From: Desulfuromonadaceae bacterium
GTDB taxonomy: Bacteria; Desulfobacterota; Desulfuromonadia; Desulfuromonadales; UBA2294
DNA length: 64,000 nucleotides
Reading direction: 5' to 3'
Assembly (NCBI GenBank): GCA_024636225.1
Contig: JAGXHN010000012.1
Coordinates: forward strand, 1 to 64,000
A program made the position numbers and the translations under genes. The notes under the pieces are model-generated. The model was given only the letters and a program-made list of their open reading frames with translations. It was not told where the DNA came from and made no database searches. Shown in pieces: positions 36,154 to 44,613 of this stretch. The number at the start of each line of letters is the position of its first letter. Position 1 is the stretch's first letter.

Positions 36154-37605
36154 GTGCAATTCTGCACTATTCTTGTTTCAGTTTTTATCGCAACATCCGT
36201 TTTTGCTCTGCCGAATCAGGAATCCCGTCTCTATACTTTTCCTCCTGTTTTTGATTATCGATCCGATCCGGCGATCGACTACACCTCTATTAATATCGCA
36301 GGACCGATTTTTAAGTACGAACAGAAAGGGAGTGAGCTCAGTCGAGCCATGCGTCCACTCTTTTTTTATACGACAGATCAAGACCGCGGTGCAACACAGC
36401 TCGATATTCTCTACCCTTTCTTCAATTACAAACACGATACTGAAATCGTCTCCTACCGTTTTTTATTTCTATTTCATTACTATTCCAACCTTAATGAGAG
36501 TTTTCATCAACGGGAGTTTTCACTTTTCCCTTTCTTGCTGTATAAAAATAAGGACGACAGACCTTTTCAGTATGCACTCTTTCCGTTTACCGGACATTTA
36601 TACAATTTTTTTGGTCGTGACGAAGTCTCTTATTTCCTGTTTCCACTCTATTCACACACGACCAGAGGTGGAACTTATGTCGATAATTATCTCTGGCCTT
36701 TTTTTGCACGTATCAGTGGTGACACGCCGCAAGAGTCGGGTCTGAAGATCTGGCCGCTCTACGGTCATTCAGAGAACCCTGGTGTTTATCAAAAGACAAT
36801 GGTGCTCTGGCCGTTCTGGACATCAGAAGATTTGCAGCAGGATAGTGATAATCCGACGTCTCACCGTTATCTCTTTCCGTTTTATCTTTACAGCGAGGCT
36901 CCTGCTGAAAGTCGGCGCATCATTATCTGGCCGTTCTTTTCTTACTTCGATAATCGAAAAAATGGTTATACTGAGTGGAACTTTCCGTGGCCGCTCTTCT
37001 CTTATGTCAAAGGGGAGCATCGTTACGGCTACAAAGCGTTACCGCTTATTTCCGACATGACGACAAACAGTAAGCGGACCCGTAACTACCTCTGGCCGAT
37101 TTTAAGGATCGAAGATCAGCAGTTCAGCACACTTTCCCAGAAGCGAACGCGGCTGCTCTTTTTTCTTTATACCGATTTGATCGAAAAAGAGCGGGGGACG
37201 GATCAGACATCTTTACATAGAAAGCTGCTTTGGCCTCTGTTTGGCTATCGCCAGGAGAACGACGTTTCACATTTTTATACATTGGCGCTTCTGGAACCGA
37301 TTTTTCAGCATTCAGATGGTATTACACGAAATTGGTCGCCTTTGTGGCGTCTTTACCAACGAAAATGGGATAAACAAGGAAATTCAGTCTCGACGCTACT
37401 CTGGAATGTCTTCTGGCACGAACGGAGCCCCAAAGGAGTTGCCTGGGAGCTTTTCCCGATTTTCTCTTATCGACATAACCCTGAAAGGGTACGTGAATGG
37501 TCTTTTTTAAAAGGGTTGATTCGCGTTGAAAACAATAATGAAAAACAGAGGTTACATCTGCTTTATCTCCCCTGGGGGATTCCTCTGGGAACGTCGGAAC
37601 TGTAA
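36154..37605 (+). CDS. exported repetitive protein with W/F-P-F/L-F/Y motifs
   Basis: About 483 residues. The start is uncertain: GTG 36154 is chosen; an AGGAGGG at 36133-36139 is better spaced for CTG 36148, and the frame is open further upstream to a TTG at 36025. A signal-like hydrophobic stretch ends near SVFA. The mature protein carries about fifteen copies of [LI]-[WFY]-P-[FLI]-[FLY] (LYPFFNY, LFPFLLY, LFPLYSH, LWPFFAR, IWPLYGH, LWPFWTS, IWPFFSY, PWPLFSY, LWPLFGY, LFPIFSY and others) at roughly 20-30 residue intervals, mixed with charged loops. I do not recognise a named family. A beta-strand repeat protein in the outer envelope acting with the downstream MCE transporter is inferred from position. 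Confidence 0.7.
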   Translation: MQFCTILVSVFIATSVFALPNQESRLYTFPPVFDYRSDPAIDYTSINIAGPIFKYEQKGSELSRAMRPLFFYTTDQDRGATQLDILYPFFNYKHDTEIVSYRFLFLFHYYSNLNESFHQREFSLFPFLLYKNKDDRPFQYALFPFTGHLYNFFGRDEVSYFLFPLYSHTTRGGTYVDNYLWPFFARISGDTPQESGLKIWPLYGHSENPGVYQKTMVLWPFWTSEDLQQDSDNPTSHRYLFPFYLYSEAPAESRRIIIWPFFSYFDNRKNGYTEWNFPWPLFSYVKGEHRYGYKALPLISDMTTNSKRTRNYLWPILRIEDQQFSTLSQKRTRLLFFLYTDLIEKERGTDQTSLHRKLLWPLFGYRQENDVSHFYTLALLEPIFQHSDGITRNWSPLWRLYQRKWDKQGNSVSTLLWNVFWHERSPKGVAWELFPIFSYRHNPERVREWSFLKGLIRVENNNEKQRLHLLYLPWGIPLGTSEL

Positions 37606-37671
37606 ACCTTATGAGAACAACCCGTTTTACAAAATGAATCTCTTTGAAACAGCACGCTATCTGGATCATTT

Positions 37672-38439
37672 ATGCTGACTAACCTCGGACGAATACTTCT
37701 GCTTTCTGCCCAGAGTCTCGGAGAGATGCTCTCTCTTCTGGTTGAAACTCTTTTTTACTTTAAGGAGGCGTTTCGCAACCGGGCATCGATCGTTGCGCAA
37801 CTCTATGAGGTGGGGGTCGGCACATTGCCGATTGCGATTCTTATGTCTCTGTTTATCGGGATGGTTCTCGCTTTACAAACCGGTTCACAACTCGCTTTAC
37901 TTGGAGTTCAGGAGAAAATTGGCGCGATCGTCGGATTGTCGATGGCAAAAGAGCTAGGGCCGGTGTTAACCAGTCTGCTGATCGCGGGGCGCGTCGGTTC
38001 ATCCATGGCGGCCGAAGTTGGAGCGATGCAGGTCTATGAAGAGATCGATGCAATGCGGACTTTGGAAATCAACCCGGTCCGTTATCTGGCTATGCCAAGA
38101 CTGATCGCCTGTCTGCTTGCCGTCCCGATGTTAACCGTCTTCTCTTTTATCGTCGGGGTCACTGGAGGTGCGGTGGTCAGCGATATTAATCCGGCGATCA
38201 ATGTCCCGATGTCGGTCTATTATGATGTTCTGACCCGTTCTGTTGATATGGCTGAAATTTTAAATGGTTTGGTCAAGGCGACTGTATTTGGCGGGATTGT
38301 CGCCCTTGTCGGTTGTTATGTTGGATTTAAGACCACCGGTGGCGCTCGGGGGATCGGTCGCGCAACCACCCGTTCCGTCGTAATGTCCTTTTTGATGATA
38401 TTTGTTGCCGACTATTTTTTGACTCGCTTTATGATGTGA
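37672..38439 (+). CDS. mlaE: MlaE-type lipid ABC transporter permease
   Basis: 255 residues, five to six helices. Family blocks LPIAILMSLFIGMVLALQTG, AKELGPVLTSLLIAGRVGSS and EEIDAMRTLEINPVRYLAMP define the MlaE/YrbE permease. In E. coli MlaE sits with MlaF and MlaD and moves phospholipids between inner membrane and periplasm. The gene lies 66 bp after the repeat-protein gene. No mlaC or mlaA is present in the run, so this may be a different MCE subtype and the symbol is by family only. Confidence 0.93.
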   Translation: MLTNLGRILLLSAQSLGEMLSLLVETLFYFKEAFRNRASIVAQLYEVGVGTLPIAILMSLFIGMVLALQTGSQLALLGVQEKIGAIVGLSMAKELGPVLTSLLIAGRVGSSMAAEVGAMQVYEEIDAMRTLEINPVRYLAMPRLIACLLAVPMLTVFSFIVGVTGGAVVSDINPAINVPMSVYYDVLTRSVDMAEILNGLVKATVFGGIVALVGCYVGFKTTGGARGIGRATTRSVVMSFLMIFVADYFLTRFMM

Positions 38440-38450
38440 CCGGAAAAATT

Positions 38451-39323
38451 ATGTCTGACCAGACTCAAAATAAAGATCAGCAGAAGGTCTCTTTTTTCCG
38501 ACGCCTGACTCACTCCTTCTCGCAAATGACGGTGGAGACCAGTATCTCTCGCGAAGCGTATGAAACCTCCCGGGGGATCGGAATTCAAATCAAGAATCTG
38601 TGCAAAAGCTTCAACGGTCAGCCGGTACTGAAGAATATATCTCTTGAAATAAAGCCCGGAGAGATTTTTTCTATTATCGGTGCGTCGGGAACCGGGAAAA
38701 GCGTTTTGCTCAGACACCTCGCCAAACTGCTGAAACCTGATTCCGGGGAGATCCTGATCGATAATGAGAATATTAATTTTGAACCGGGGGTCATGGTTGA
38801 ACAAAAATACCGCTACAGTATGGTTTTTCAGACGTCTGCCTTGTTTAACTCCCTGACGGTTGGAGAAAATATCGGACTCTGGTTAAGGGAAAAAGATGTC
38901 CTTCCCGAACGACGTATTCGTCGTGTGATCCGTGAAAAATTGCGTCTGGTTGGTCTTGAAGGACGAGAGTCGATGCCGATTGCCGACTTGTCCGGTGGTA
39001 TGAAGAAACGGGTCGCCATCGCTCGATCGCTTGCCATGAATCCTGATCTTATTTTTTATGATGAGCCGACCGCTGAGCTCGACCCGGTGACAACCGATGA
39101 ACTCGCCCGGGTGATTAATAATCTTAAAGACAAGGTGAATCTCACCACGATTATTGTCAGTCACGACCTGAACTTTGCTCTTTATCTGTCCGATCGTGTT
39201 GCGATGATGCATGAGGGTGAAATTATTGAGTTAGGAACCCCGGACGAGATTAAAAAAAGTGTTAATCCTCTTGTCCGGCGTTTTCTTTATACGACCACTA
39301 AGGGGATTCAAGGGAAGAGATAA
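38451..39323 (+). CDS. mlaF: MlaF-type lipid ABC transporter ATPase
   Basis: 290 residues from ATG 38451 (CGGAAA upstream); an in-frame GTG at 38436 overlaps the permease stop as GTGA and is an alternative. Walker A GASGTGKS, signature LSGGMKKRVAIARSLA, Walker B LIFYDEPTAELDP, switch His in VSHDL. An N-terminal extension of about 45 residues (KVSFFRRLTHSFSQM) precedes the ABC domain and is longer than in E. coli MlaF. Couples ATP hydrolysis to lipid movement by the permease. Confidence 0.93.
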   Translation: MSDQTQNKDQQKVSFFRRLTHSFSQMTVETSISREAYETSRGIGIQIKNLCKSFNGQPVLKNISLEIKPGEIFSIIGASGTGKSVLLRHLAKLLKPDSGEILIDNENINFEPGVMVEQKYRYSMVFQTSALFNSLTVGENIGLWLREKDVLPERRIRRVIREKLRLVGLEGRESMPIADLSGGMKKRVAIARSLAMNPDLIFYDEPTAELDPVTTDELARVINNLKDKVNLTTIIVSHDLNFALYLSDRVAMMHEGEIIELGTPDEIKKSVNPLVRRFLYTTTKGIQGKR

Positions 39324-39324
39324 G

Positions 39325-40329
39325 ATGACCATTACAACTGAACAGAAAGTGGGGCTGTTTTTTATTGTGGCCTTGATTATTTTGGCCCTGGTGATTGAAC
39401 TGGTTGAAAATTGGGACCCGTTTCGAAAACAGAATGCCTATTATACTCACTTCAATTCGGCAATCGGCCTCAAAGTGGGGGATCCTGTCCGAATGGCTGG
39501 TGTCGAAGTTGGTAAAATAGAAAAAATCAGCATCGATGGCACGCGGGTTCGTGTCGACTTAAAAGTCGATGAAACGACACAAATCCGCACAGACTCGATC
39601 GCTCGCATCAGGCAGATGAATTTACTCGGGGGTCAGTTTCTCGGTCTCGATTTTGGTTCAGAAGCAAATACAGTCCTCCCGCCTGATTCCAGCATTATAT
39701 CTGAAGAAGGGACGAATATTGATGAGTTGATTACCAGTCTGGATAGAAACCAGAAGGAGATGTTCGGCAAATTCAATAATCTGGCGATAAAAATCGAGAA
39801 TGGCGAAGGGGTTCTCGGCATGTTAATGAGCGATGATGCGCTTGCTGATGAATTGAAATCTACCTTTAACTCTCTGTCAAGGATTGCGTCAACTCTGTCG
39901 GATTCGAATGCGGCCAATGATCTGGTTCAAACCCTTGCTAATTTAAAAAATATCTCGGAAGGTCTGCGAAAAGGGGAAGGGACTCTCGGTCGATTAATGA
40001 CGGATGAGGAGTTATATGTGAATGTCAACAATACCTTTATCGATCTGAGTGCTGTTGCAAAAAAAATCAATGAAGGGGAAGGGTTGTTAGCGAAATTGAT
40101 CAGTGAAGATGACCAGGTTTATGCGGATCTTCAGAAAACAATGGCCAGTCTTCGAATTATTGCGGGGAAAATTGAATCAGGGGAGGGGACTCTGGGTAAA
40201 TTGGTCAATGATCCCAGCCTTTACTATGATGCCAAAACGACGCTTAACAAAGTTGAAAAAGCAGCCGACGGTCTGACCGATTCGGGGACGATCTCTGCTC
40301 TCGGTACTATTGTCGGAACCCTTTTTTAA
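39325..40329 (+). CDS. mlaD: MCE-domain (MlaD-type) lipid-binding protein
   Basis: 334 residues, ATG one base after the ATPase stop, AAGGGAAGAG upstream. One N-terminal membrane helix (about 10-28), then the MCE domain (about 36-120: FNSAIGLKVGDPVRMAGVEVG, broken here as AIGLKVGDPVRMAGV). The helical C-terminal half contains four copies of a GEG-x-L-x-x-L motif: NGEGVLGMLMSDD, KGEGTLGRLMTDE, EGEGLLAKLISED and SGEGTLGKLVND. The repeats would form an elongated coiled barrel or needle extending into the periplasm, longer than E. coli MlaD (183 residues). Confidence 0.92.
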   Translation: MTITTEQKVGLFFIVALIILALVIELVENWDPFRKQNAYYTHFNSAIGLKVGDPVRMAGVEVGKIEKISIDGTRVRVDLKVDETTQIRTDSIARIRQMNLLGGQFLGLDFGSEANTVLPPDSSIISEEGTNIDELITSLDRNQKEMFGKFNNLAIKIENGEGVLGMLMSDDALADELKSTFNSLSRIASTLSDSNAANDLVQTLANLKNISEGLRKGEGTLGRLMTDEELYVNVNNTFIDLSAVAKKINEGEGLLAKLISEDDQVYADLQKTMASLRIIAGKIESGEGTLGKLVNDPSLYYDAKTTLNKVEKAADGLTDSGTISALGTIVGTLF

Positions 40330-40333
40330 TTAA

Positions 40334-40483
40334 TCTGGATTCCTGATAAAAATCGCTTTGGGAATGAGAGAATAGTTTCAATCTATTTGAAAGCGAAATT
40401 TCCGATTAGAACCGTTTCGAGAATGACAAAACAATTTCAATCTTTAAGATCTGGATTCTCGATCAGGATCTCCTCGGGTCGTC
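40334..40483. repeat. cluster of three degenerate palindromic repeats
   Basis: Three units of the form GGATTCC/TCGA - spacer - TCGGGAATGA are visible at about 40334-40370, 40395-40432 and 40450-40483, each with mismatches. The last matches copy A at 13173-13207 best (GGATTCTCGAT and CTCGGG shared). They fill the 163-bp gap between mlaD and the converging AEC gene and may also end both transcripts. No clear T-tailed terminator is present. Confidence 0.4.
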
Positions 40484-40492
40484 TTGAAATAT

Positions 40493-41392
40493 TTAGAACC
40501 GTTCAAGCAGATAGAGCAGGAGCGTCAGAGTACCGGCACTGCACAGAGTTGTGACAAATATGGAACCGGCAACCAGATCCGGACGGGCGTTGAAACGCAA
40601 CGCGTAGAGGAGGGGGAGCACCGCCGCCGGTGTGCTGGTCTGCAGAATAACAATATTTCGTTCAATCCCCGTAATCCCGAGCAGTAGAGTCAATCCCCAG
40701 CCAATCATCGGTCCGATCACCAGCCTCAGAGCCGTCGCAAGAGTCAAAAAACGTACAGCCGGAATCACTTTTGCGTACGACATCTGCATCCCGAGCAGAA
40801 TCAGCATCACCGGAATAGCCGCCTGCCCGACCAGATCGAGCATATTGAGTAAAAACCCCGGCAACTGCAGATTAATCCCCTGAACGATCAGTGCCAGAAT
40901 GACTGCATGAAATATCGGTATCTTTGTCGTATTGATGATTGCTCTCTTCAGATTCGCCTGACTCCCCTGGGCAAGGACGATTCCGACTGTTCCAAGCGGT
41001 ATGGTAAACAGGACAAAAATCAGAATCGATGTATCAAGTCCGGCTGAACCGTATGCAAAAAAAGCGAGCGGCAAGCCAAAGTTGCCGATATTCATCATGG
41101 CCGAAGAGAGATAGAGCGCCCGACGCGAATCGCTGTCGATCCTGAACATCCTTGCGGTGAGCCAGCCGACAATCAGCATCAAAGTCGTGTAGAGCCCCAT
41201 ATAGAGGGCCAGTCTGCTCCCGACATCAATAGCGATCGGGTTTTTTAACAGGGCGGAAAAGACCAGCGCCGGGGTCAAAAGATAAAGGGAGAGATTGGTC
41301 AGGGTTGTTGAGTCCAGAGCCAGTTTTCGCCCGAGAACAAACCCTAAAAAAACAATTATAAAAACAGGGAGGACAACATTGATAAAGAGCAT
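40493..41392 (-). CDS. AEC (auxin efflux carrier) family transporter
   Basis: 299 residues, about ten helices in two five-helix repeats. LLTPALVFSALLKNP, MMNIGNFGLPLAFFAYG and LLGMQMSYAKV are typical of the AEC family, which includes malate, lactate and other organic-anion permeases in bacteria. The substrate is unknown. It is divergent from the aminotransferase gene across 149 bp. Confidence 0.9.
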   Translation of the reverse strand: MLFINVVLPVFIIVFLGFVLGRKLALDSTTLTNLSLYLLTPALVFSALLKNPIAIDVGSRLALYMGLYTTLMLIVGWLTARMFRIDSDSRRALYLSSAMMNIGNFGLPLAFFAYGSAGLDTSILIFVLFTIPLGTVGIVLAQGSQANLKRAIINTTKIPIFHAVILALIVQGINLQLPGFLLNMLDLVGQAAIPVMLILLGMQMSYAKVIPAVRFLTLATALRLVIGPMIGWGLTLLLGITGIERNIVILQTSTPAAVLPLLYALRFNARPDLVAGSIFVTTLCSAGTLTLLLYLLERF

Positions 41393-41456
41393 GTTACAAA
41401 ACTAGCACGGGGATGAGATTATATTCAATCTGTATCCTGTTTTTGATGCAATTCGT

Positions 41457-41486
41457 TTGACAAACTAAAGTTAAAGTTGCTTAAAT
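41457..41486 (+). promoter_or_regulatory. candidate promoter of the aminotransferase gene
   Basis: Perfect TTGACA (41457-41462), 18 bases, TTAAAT (41481-41486), 55 bp before the ATG. Confidence 0.55.
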
Positions 41487-41541
41487 AAGCGGTCAAAATC
41501 ATCCCCGCTTTTCGGTGTCAAACATCGACCAAGGAGGCACA

Positions 41542-42834
41542 ATGAACCCGCTGGCTTTAGAACTGAATGAACAGATTTCCGCTGATAATCCTCACACTTT
41601 CGAACTGTTATCCGAACTCGGTAAAAACCTTTTTTTCCCAAAAGGGATACTGACTCAATCAGCCGAGGCGAAAGATAAAGCCCATAAATTCAATGCAACA
41701 ATCGGGATTGCTACCGAGAATGGCGGTCCGATGTATCTTCAGTGCATCCAGGATCAACTCCAGGGGTTTGATCCGAAGGATGTTTTCCCCTATGCACCCC
41801 CTGCGGGGAAGCCGGAACTGCGCAGCTTATGGCGCGACAAGATGTTGCGCGAAAACCCGAGTATGCAAGGGAAGAGCTTCAGCAACCCGGTTGTCACCAG
41901 TGCTCTGACTCACGGTCTCTCTATTGTCGCTGACCTGTTTGTCGATGCCGGTGATCATCTGATCATGCCGGATATGATGTGGGGGAATTACAACCTGACC
42001 TTTACCACCCGCTGCGGCGGCATTATCCAGAAACACAACACCTTCACCCCTGAAGGTGGTTACGATGTCGTTGCCTTCAAAGCAGTCCTGCAGAAGACCG
42101 CCGCAGAACAAGGGAAGGCGATCGTTCTTCTTAATTTCCCGAATAATCCGAGCGGTTATACCCCGACAACGGCCGAGGGGGATGCCATTGTCGCTGCAAT
42201 TAAAGATGTGGCTGAAGCCGGTTGCAATATCGTCGTCGTCACTGACGATGCCTATTTTGGCCTGTTCTACGAAGATTCGATGCAGGAGTCGTTGTTCGGT
42301 AAATTAGCCAATATACACCCGCGTGTTTTGGCCGTTAAACTTGATGGCGCAACCAAGGAAGAGTACGTCTGGGGCTTTCGGGTCGGATTTATCACCTTTG
42401 CCGCAAAAAGCGAAGCGGTGCTGGTCGCTCTTGAGAAGAAGACCATGGGGATCATTCGCGCGACGATTTCCAACTGCCCGCATATTTCACAGACTGTTGT
42501 TATCAAGGCGTTGCAGTCAGCAGACTTTATCCCGCAAAAAGCAGAAAAATTTGAAATATTGAAAGAGCGTGCTCTTGAGGTCAAACGGGTTCTTGATCAA
42601 GGTCTGTTTGATGATCATTTTGTCTATTACCCGTTTAATTCCGGGTATTTCATGTGTCTGAAGCTGAAAACGGTTCATGCTGAAAAATTAAGGGTACATC
42701 TTCTCGATAAGTACGGAGTCGGCACTATTTCAATCGGTTCGACCGATCTGCGCGTCGCCTTCTCTTGTATTGCCAAAGAAAATATTGAAGAGATGTTTGC
42801 GATCATTTATCAGGCGGCACTTGACCTTCAGTAA
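41542..42834 (+). CDS. class I/II PLP-dependent aminotransferase
   Basis: 430 residues from ATG 41542, with AAGGAGG upstream. Fold-type I signatures: NFPNNPSGYTPT, the PLP-contact DDAYFGLFYED and the Schiff-base Lys in LDGATKEEYVWGFRVGF, followed by an Arg in the RVGF position. It is longer than AspC-type enzymes and the amino-acid specificity is not readable. The neighbouring AEC transporter is divergent, giving little functional guidance. Confidence 0.88.
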   Translation: MNPLALELNEQISADNPHTFELLSELGKNLFFPKGILTQSAEAKDKAHKFNATIGIATENGGPMYLQCIQDQLQGFDPKDVFPYAPPAGKPELRSLWRDKMLRENPSMQGKSFSNPVVTSALTHGLSIVADLFVDAGDHLIMPDMMWGNYNLTFTTRCGGIIQKHNTFTPEGGYDVVAFKAVLQKTAAEQGKAIVLLNFPNNPSGYTPTTAEGDAIVAAIKDVAEAGCNIVVVTDDAYFGLFYEDSMQESLFGKLANIHPRVLAVKLDGATKEEYVWGFRVGFITFAAKSEAVLVALEKKTMGIIRATISNCPHISQTVVIKALQSADFIPQKAEKFEILKERALEVKRVLDQGLFDDHFVYYPFNSGYFMCLKLKTVHAEKLRVHLLDKYGVGTISIGSTDLRVAFSCIAKENIEEMFAIIYQAALDLQ

Positions 42835-42873
42835 TCGATTGTTTTTGTGTAGGTCTCTATTTGAAAGAGGTCA

Positions 42874-44205
42874 ATGGAACGGTTAAAACAGTATCTCGAT
42901 GAGTCTGGAATCCTGGGTTACCTGAATGGTCGTGGTGCAGACGTCCCACCGGTCTATCTGGTCGGTGGGGCGTTGCGAGACAGCCTCCTGGGGGCCATAG
43001 GTGCAGATTTTGACTTTATCATGACGCAGGATCCGACCGTTTGTGCCAAAGGGTTGGCTCACCATTTCAAGGGGTCCTTTTTTATACTCGACCCGACTCG
43101 CAACCAGAGCCGGGTCGTGATAGAGATCAAAGGCGAACGCATTATTTGTGATTTTGCACCTTTTCGGGCTCCAACCCTGAAAGAAGATCTGCAAAACAGA
43201 GATTTCACCATTAATGCTCTGGCCTGGTCCTGTGCTTCCGATTCGATCAAGGATCACATTTTTGATCCTCTTAACGGGATCGACGATCTGCGAAACGGCA
43301 GGCTACGGGTCTGTTCTCCTCAATCCTTCCAGGAGGATCCGCTACGGACCTTAAAGGGGATTCGTCACGCAACCTGCATGCATCTGACTATAGAGAAGGA
43401 GACTTTGTCCTTACTAAAAGATGCTGTTGCAAATATTGATCAGATTGCCCCGGAAAGAATTCGTGCCGAATTGGCAAAGATTCTGGCTGATGACGAGGTG
43501 ACGACCGGAGTCCGCCTATTGAGTGAATCCGGTCTGTTGGCAGAGCTTTTTGGTCAGCCACAGCCAGAGGGGGTATCGCTGGCGATTGAGCGACTTGATA
43601 GTTTGAATTCTTTATTAGCAGATTTCAAAACTGACGGCTCGATAGAGTTCCAAACTACTCTTGATAAAGATTTTGAAGAGTACCTGAAGCTTTCTGATGT
43701 ATTAAAACTTTCGGTATTTTGTCGAGCCTATCGGCCGATTGCGCTGAAAAATGTCTTGCGGGCTTTGCGTTTTTGCAACCGCACGATCGATTTTGTGATG
43801 GAGATGCAGTCCCGTTCCCTACATAATGATCTGTCGACAATTCTGGAGTTGCCAAATGTAACTCGTGCAGAAGCGAGATGGGTCGCAAATCTTGGTCGGG
43901 AACCGATCGGATGTCTCGCTGTTTTAATGGCTGAGATGCTCTCCTTTCAGATGGATATGACGGTTATTAATCGTTTTGCAAACAGTTTTTTTCTTCATGC
44001 TAAGGATGAAAAACTGGTTGAACTGATTGATGGAAACTGGCTGCGTACAAACTATCAGATCAAAGAAGGACCAGTTGTTGGGCGTCTCCTTAAACTGGTG
44101 GAAGAAGCCGAGTTAAGGGGTGAGGTCTCGACAACTCAAGAGGTAAAAAAATGGCTCTGGGAAAACCAGAAAACGGTTGACAATATTTTGCTTGAGCACC
44201 TATAA
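42874..44205 (+). CDS. class II tRNA nucleotidyltransferase / poly(A) polymerase family
   Basis: 443 residues; AAGAGG precedes the ATG. LVGGALRDSLLGAIGADFDF carries the G-G..R and D-x-D catalytic motif, DLQNRDFTINALAW the nucleotide-site block, and PLRTLKGIRHA the Arg block that precedes the EDxxR-type base-recognition region. Either a CCA-adding, CC-adding or A-adding enzyme; deltaproteobacteria can split the task between two enzymes, and the motif cannot decide it. The C-terminal half diverges from the classical neck/body/tail. A tRNA-Gly promoter lies over its 3' end. Confidence 0.88.
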   Translation: MERLKQYLDESGILGYLNGRGADVPPVYLVGGALRDSLLGAIGADFDFIMTQDPTVCAKGLAHHFKGSFFILDPTRNQSRVVIEIKGERIICDFAPFRAPTLKEDLQNRDFTINALAWSCASDSIKDHIFDPLNGIDDLRNGRLRVCSPQSFQEDPLRTLKGIRHATCMHLTIEKETLSLLKDAVANIDQIAPERIRAELAKILADDEVTTGVRLLSESGLLAELFGQPQPEGVSLAIERLDSLNSLLADFKTDGSIEFQTTLDKDFEEYLKLSDVLKLSVFCRAYRPIALKNVLRALRFCNRTIDFVMEMQSRSLHNDLSTILELPNVTRAEARWVANLGREPIGCLAVLMAEMLSFQMDMTVINRFANSFFLHAKDEKLVELIDGNWLRTNYQIKEGPVVGRLLKLVEEAELRGEVSTTQEVKKWLWENQKTVDNILLEHL

Positions 44206-44206
44206 T
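44177..44206 (+). promoter_or_regulatory. consensus promoter of tRNA-Gly inside nucleotidyltransferase gene end
   Basis: Perfect TTGACA (44177-44182), 18-base spacer, perfect TATAAT (44201-44206). The -10 box contains the stop codon of the upstream gene (44203-44205). It ends 15 bp before the tRNA. Confidence 0.8.
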
Positions 44207-44221
44207 CCACCCTCCTTATGA

Positions 44222-44296
<75 letters not shown>

Positions 44297-44304
44297 GCTA
44301 ATCC

Positions 44305-44335
44305 AGACCCGGCGCCTGACAGCGCCGGGTCTTTT
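44305..44335 (+). terminator. terminator after tRNA-Gly
   Basis: A perfect 11-bp stem AGACCCGGCGC / GCGCCGGGTCT with a 6-base loop, followed by TTT. Confidence 0.9.
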
Positions 44336-44413
44336 CATATTTTCCCCTACCTGTATTGTACCGCAAGGCGGGCGTGTGATAATCTTCACTAAAGATTAAG
44401 TTGGAGATTTAAT

Positions 44414-44611
44414 ATGACAAGTCCAATGATCCGTTGTCCGCAGTGTCAAACTGAAACCGAATGGGCAGATAACCCCGATCGACCATTCTGTTCAGCTCGT
44501 TGTCGTTTAATTGATCTGGGGAACTGGGCAGACGAATCGTACCGGGTCCCGACCGCATCGGTCAACAATGTGGTCCCCTTTTTACCGTCTGACACTGAAG
44601 AGGAGTTTTAA
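44414..44611 (+). CDS. yacG: YacG-type zinc-binding DNA gyrase inhibitor
   Basis: 65 residues. One zinc site: C-x2-C ([11 protein letters not shown]) and C-x3-C ([17 protein letters not shown]), the YacG signature. E. coli YacG binds GyrB and inhibits supercoiling. Here it is two bases ahead of queD rather than beside coaE. GGAGAT precedes the ATG. Confidence 0.92.
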   Translation: MTSPMIRCPQCQTETEWADNPDRPFCSARCRLIDLGNWADESYRVPTASVNNVVPFLPSDTEEEF

Positions 44612-44613
44612 AT

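Noticed and set aside
44336..44413. preQ1 riboswitch ahead of yacG-queD-queE
   Set aside because: The short upstream region shows no preQ1 aptamer hairpin with A-rich tail.
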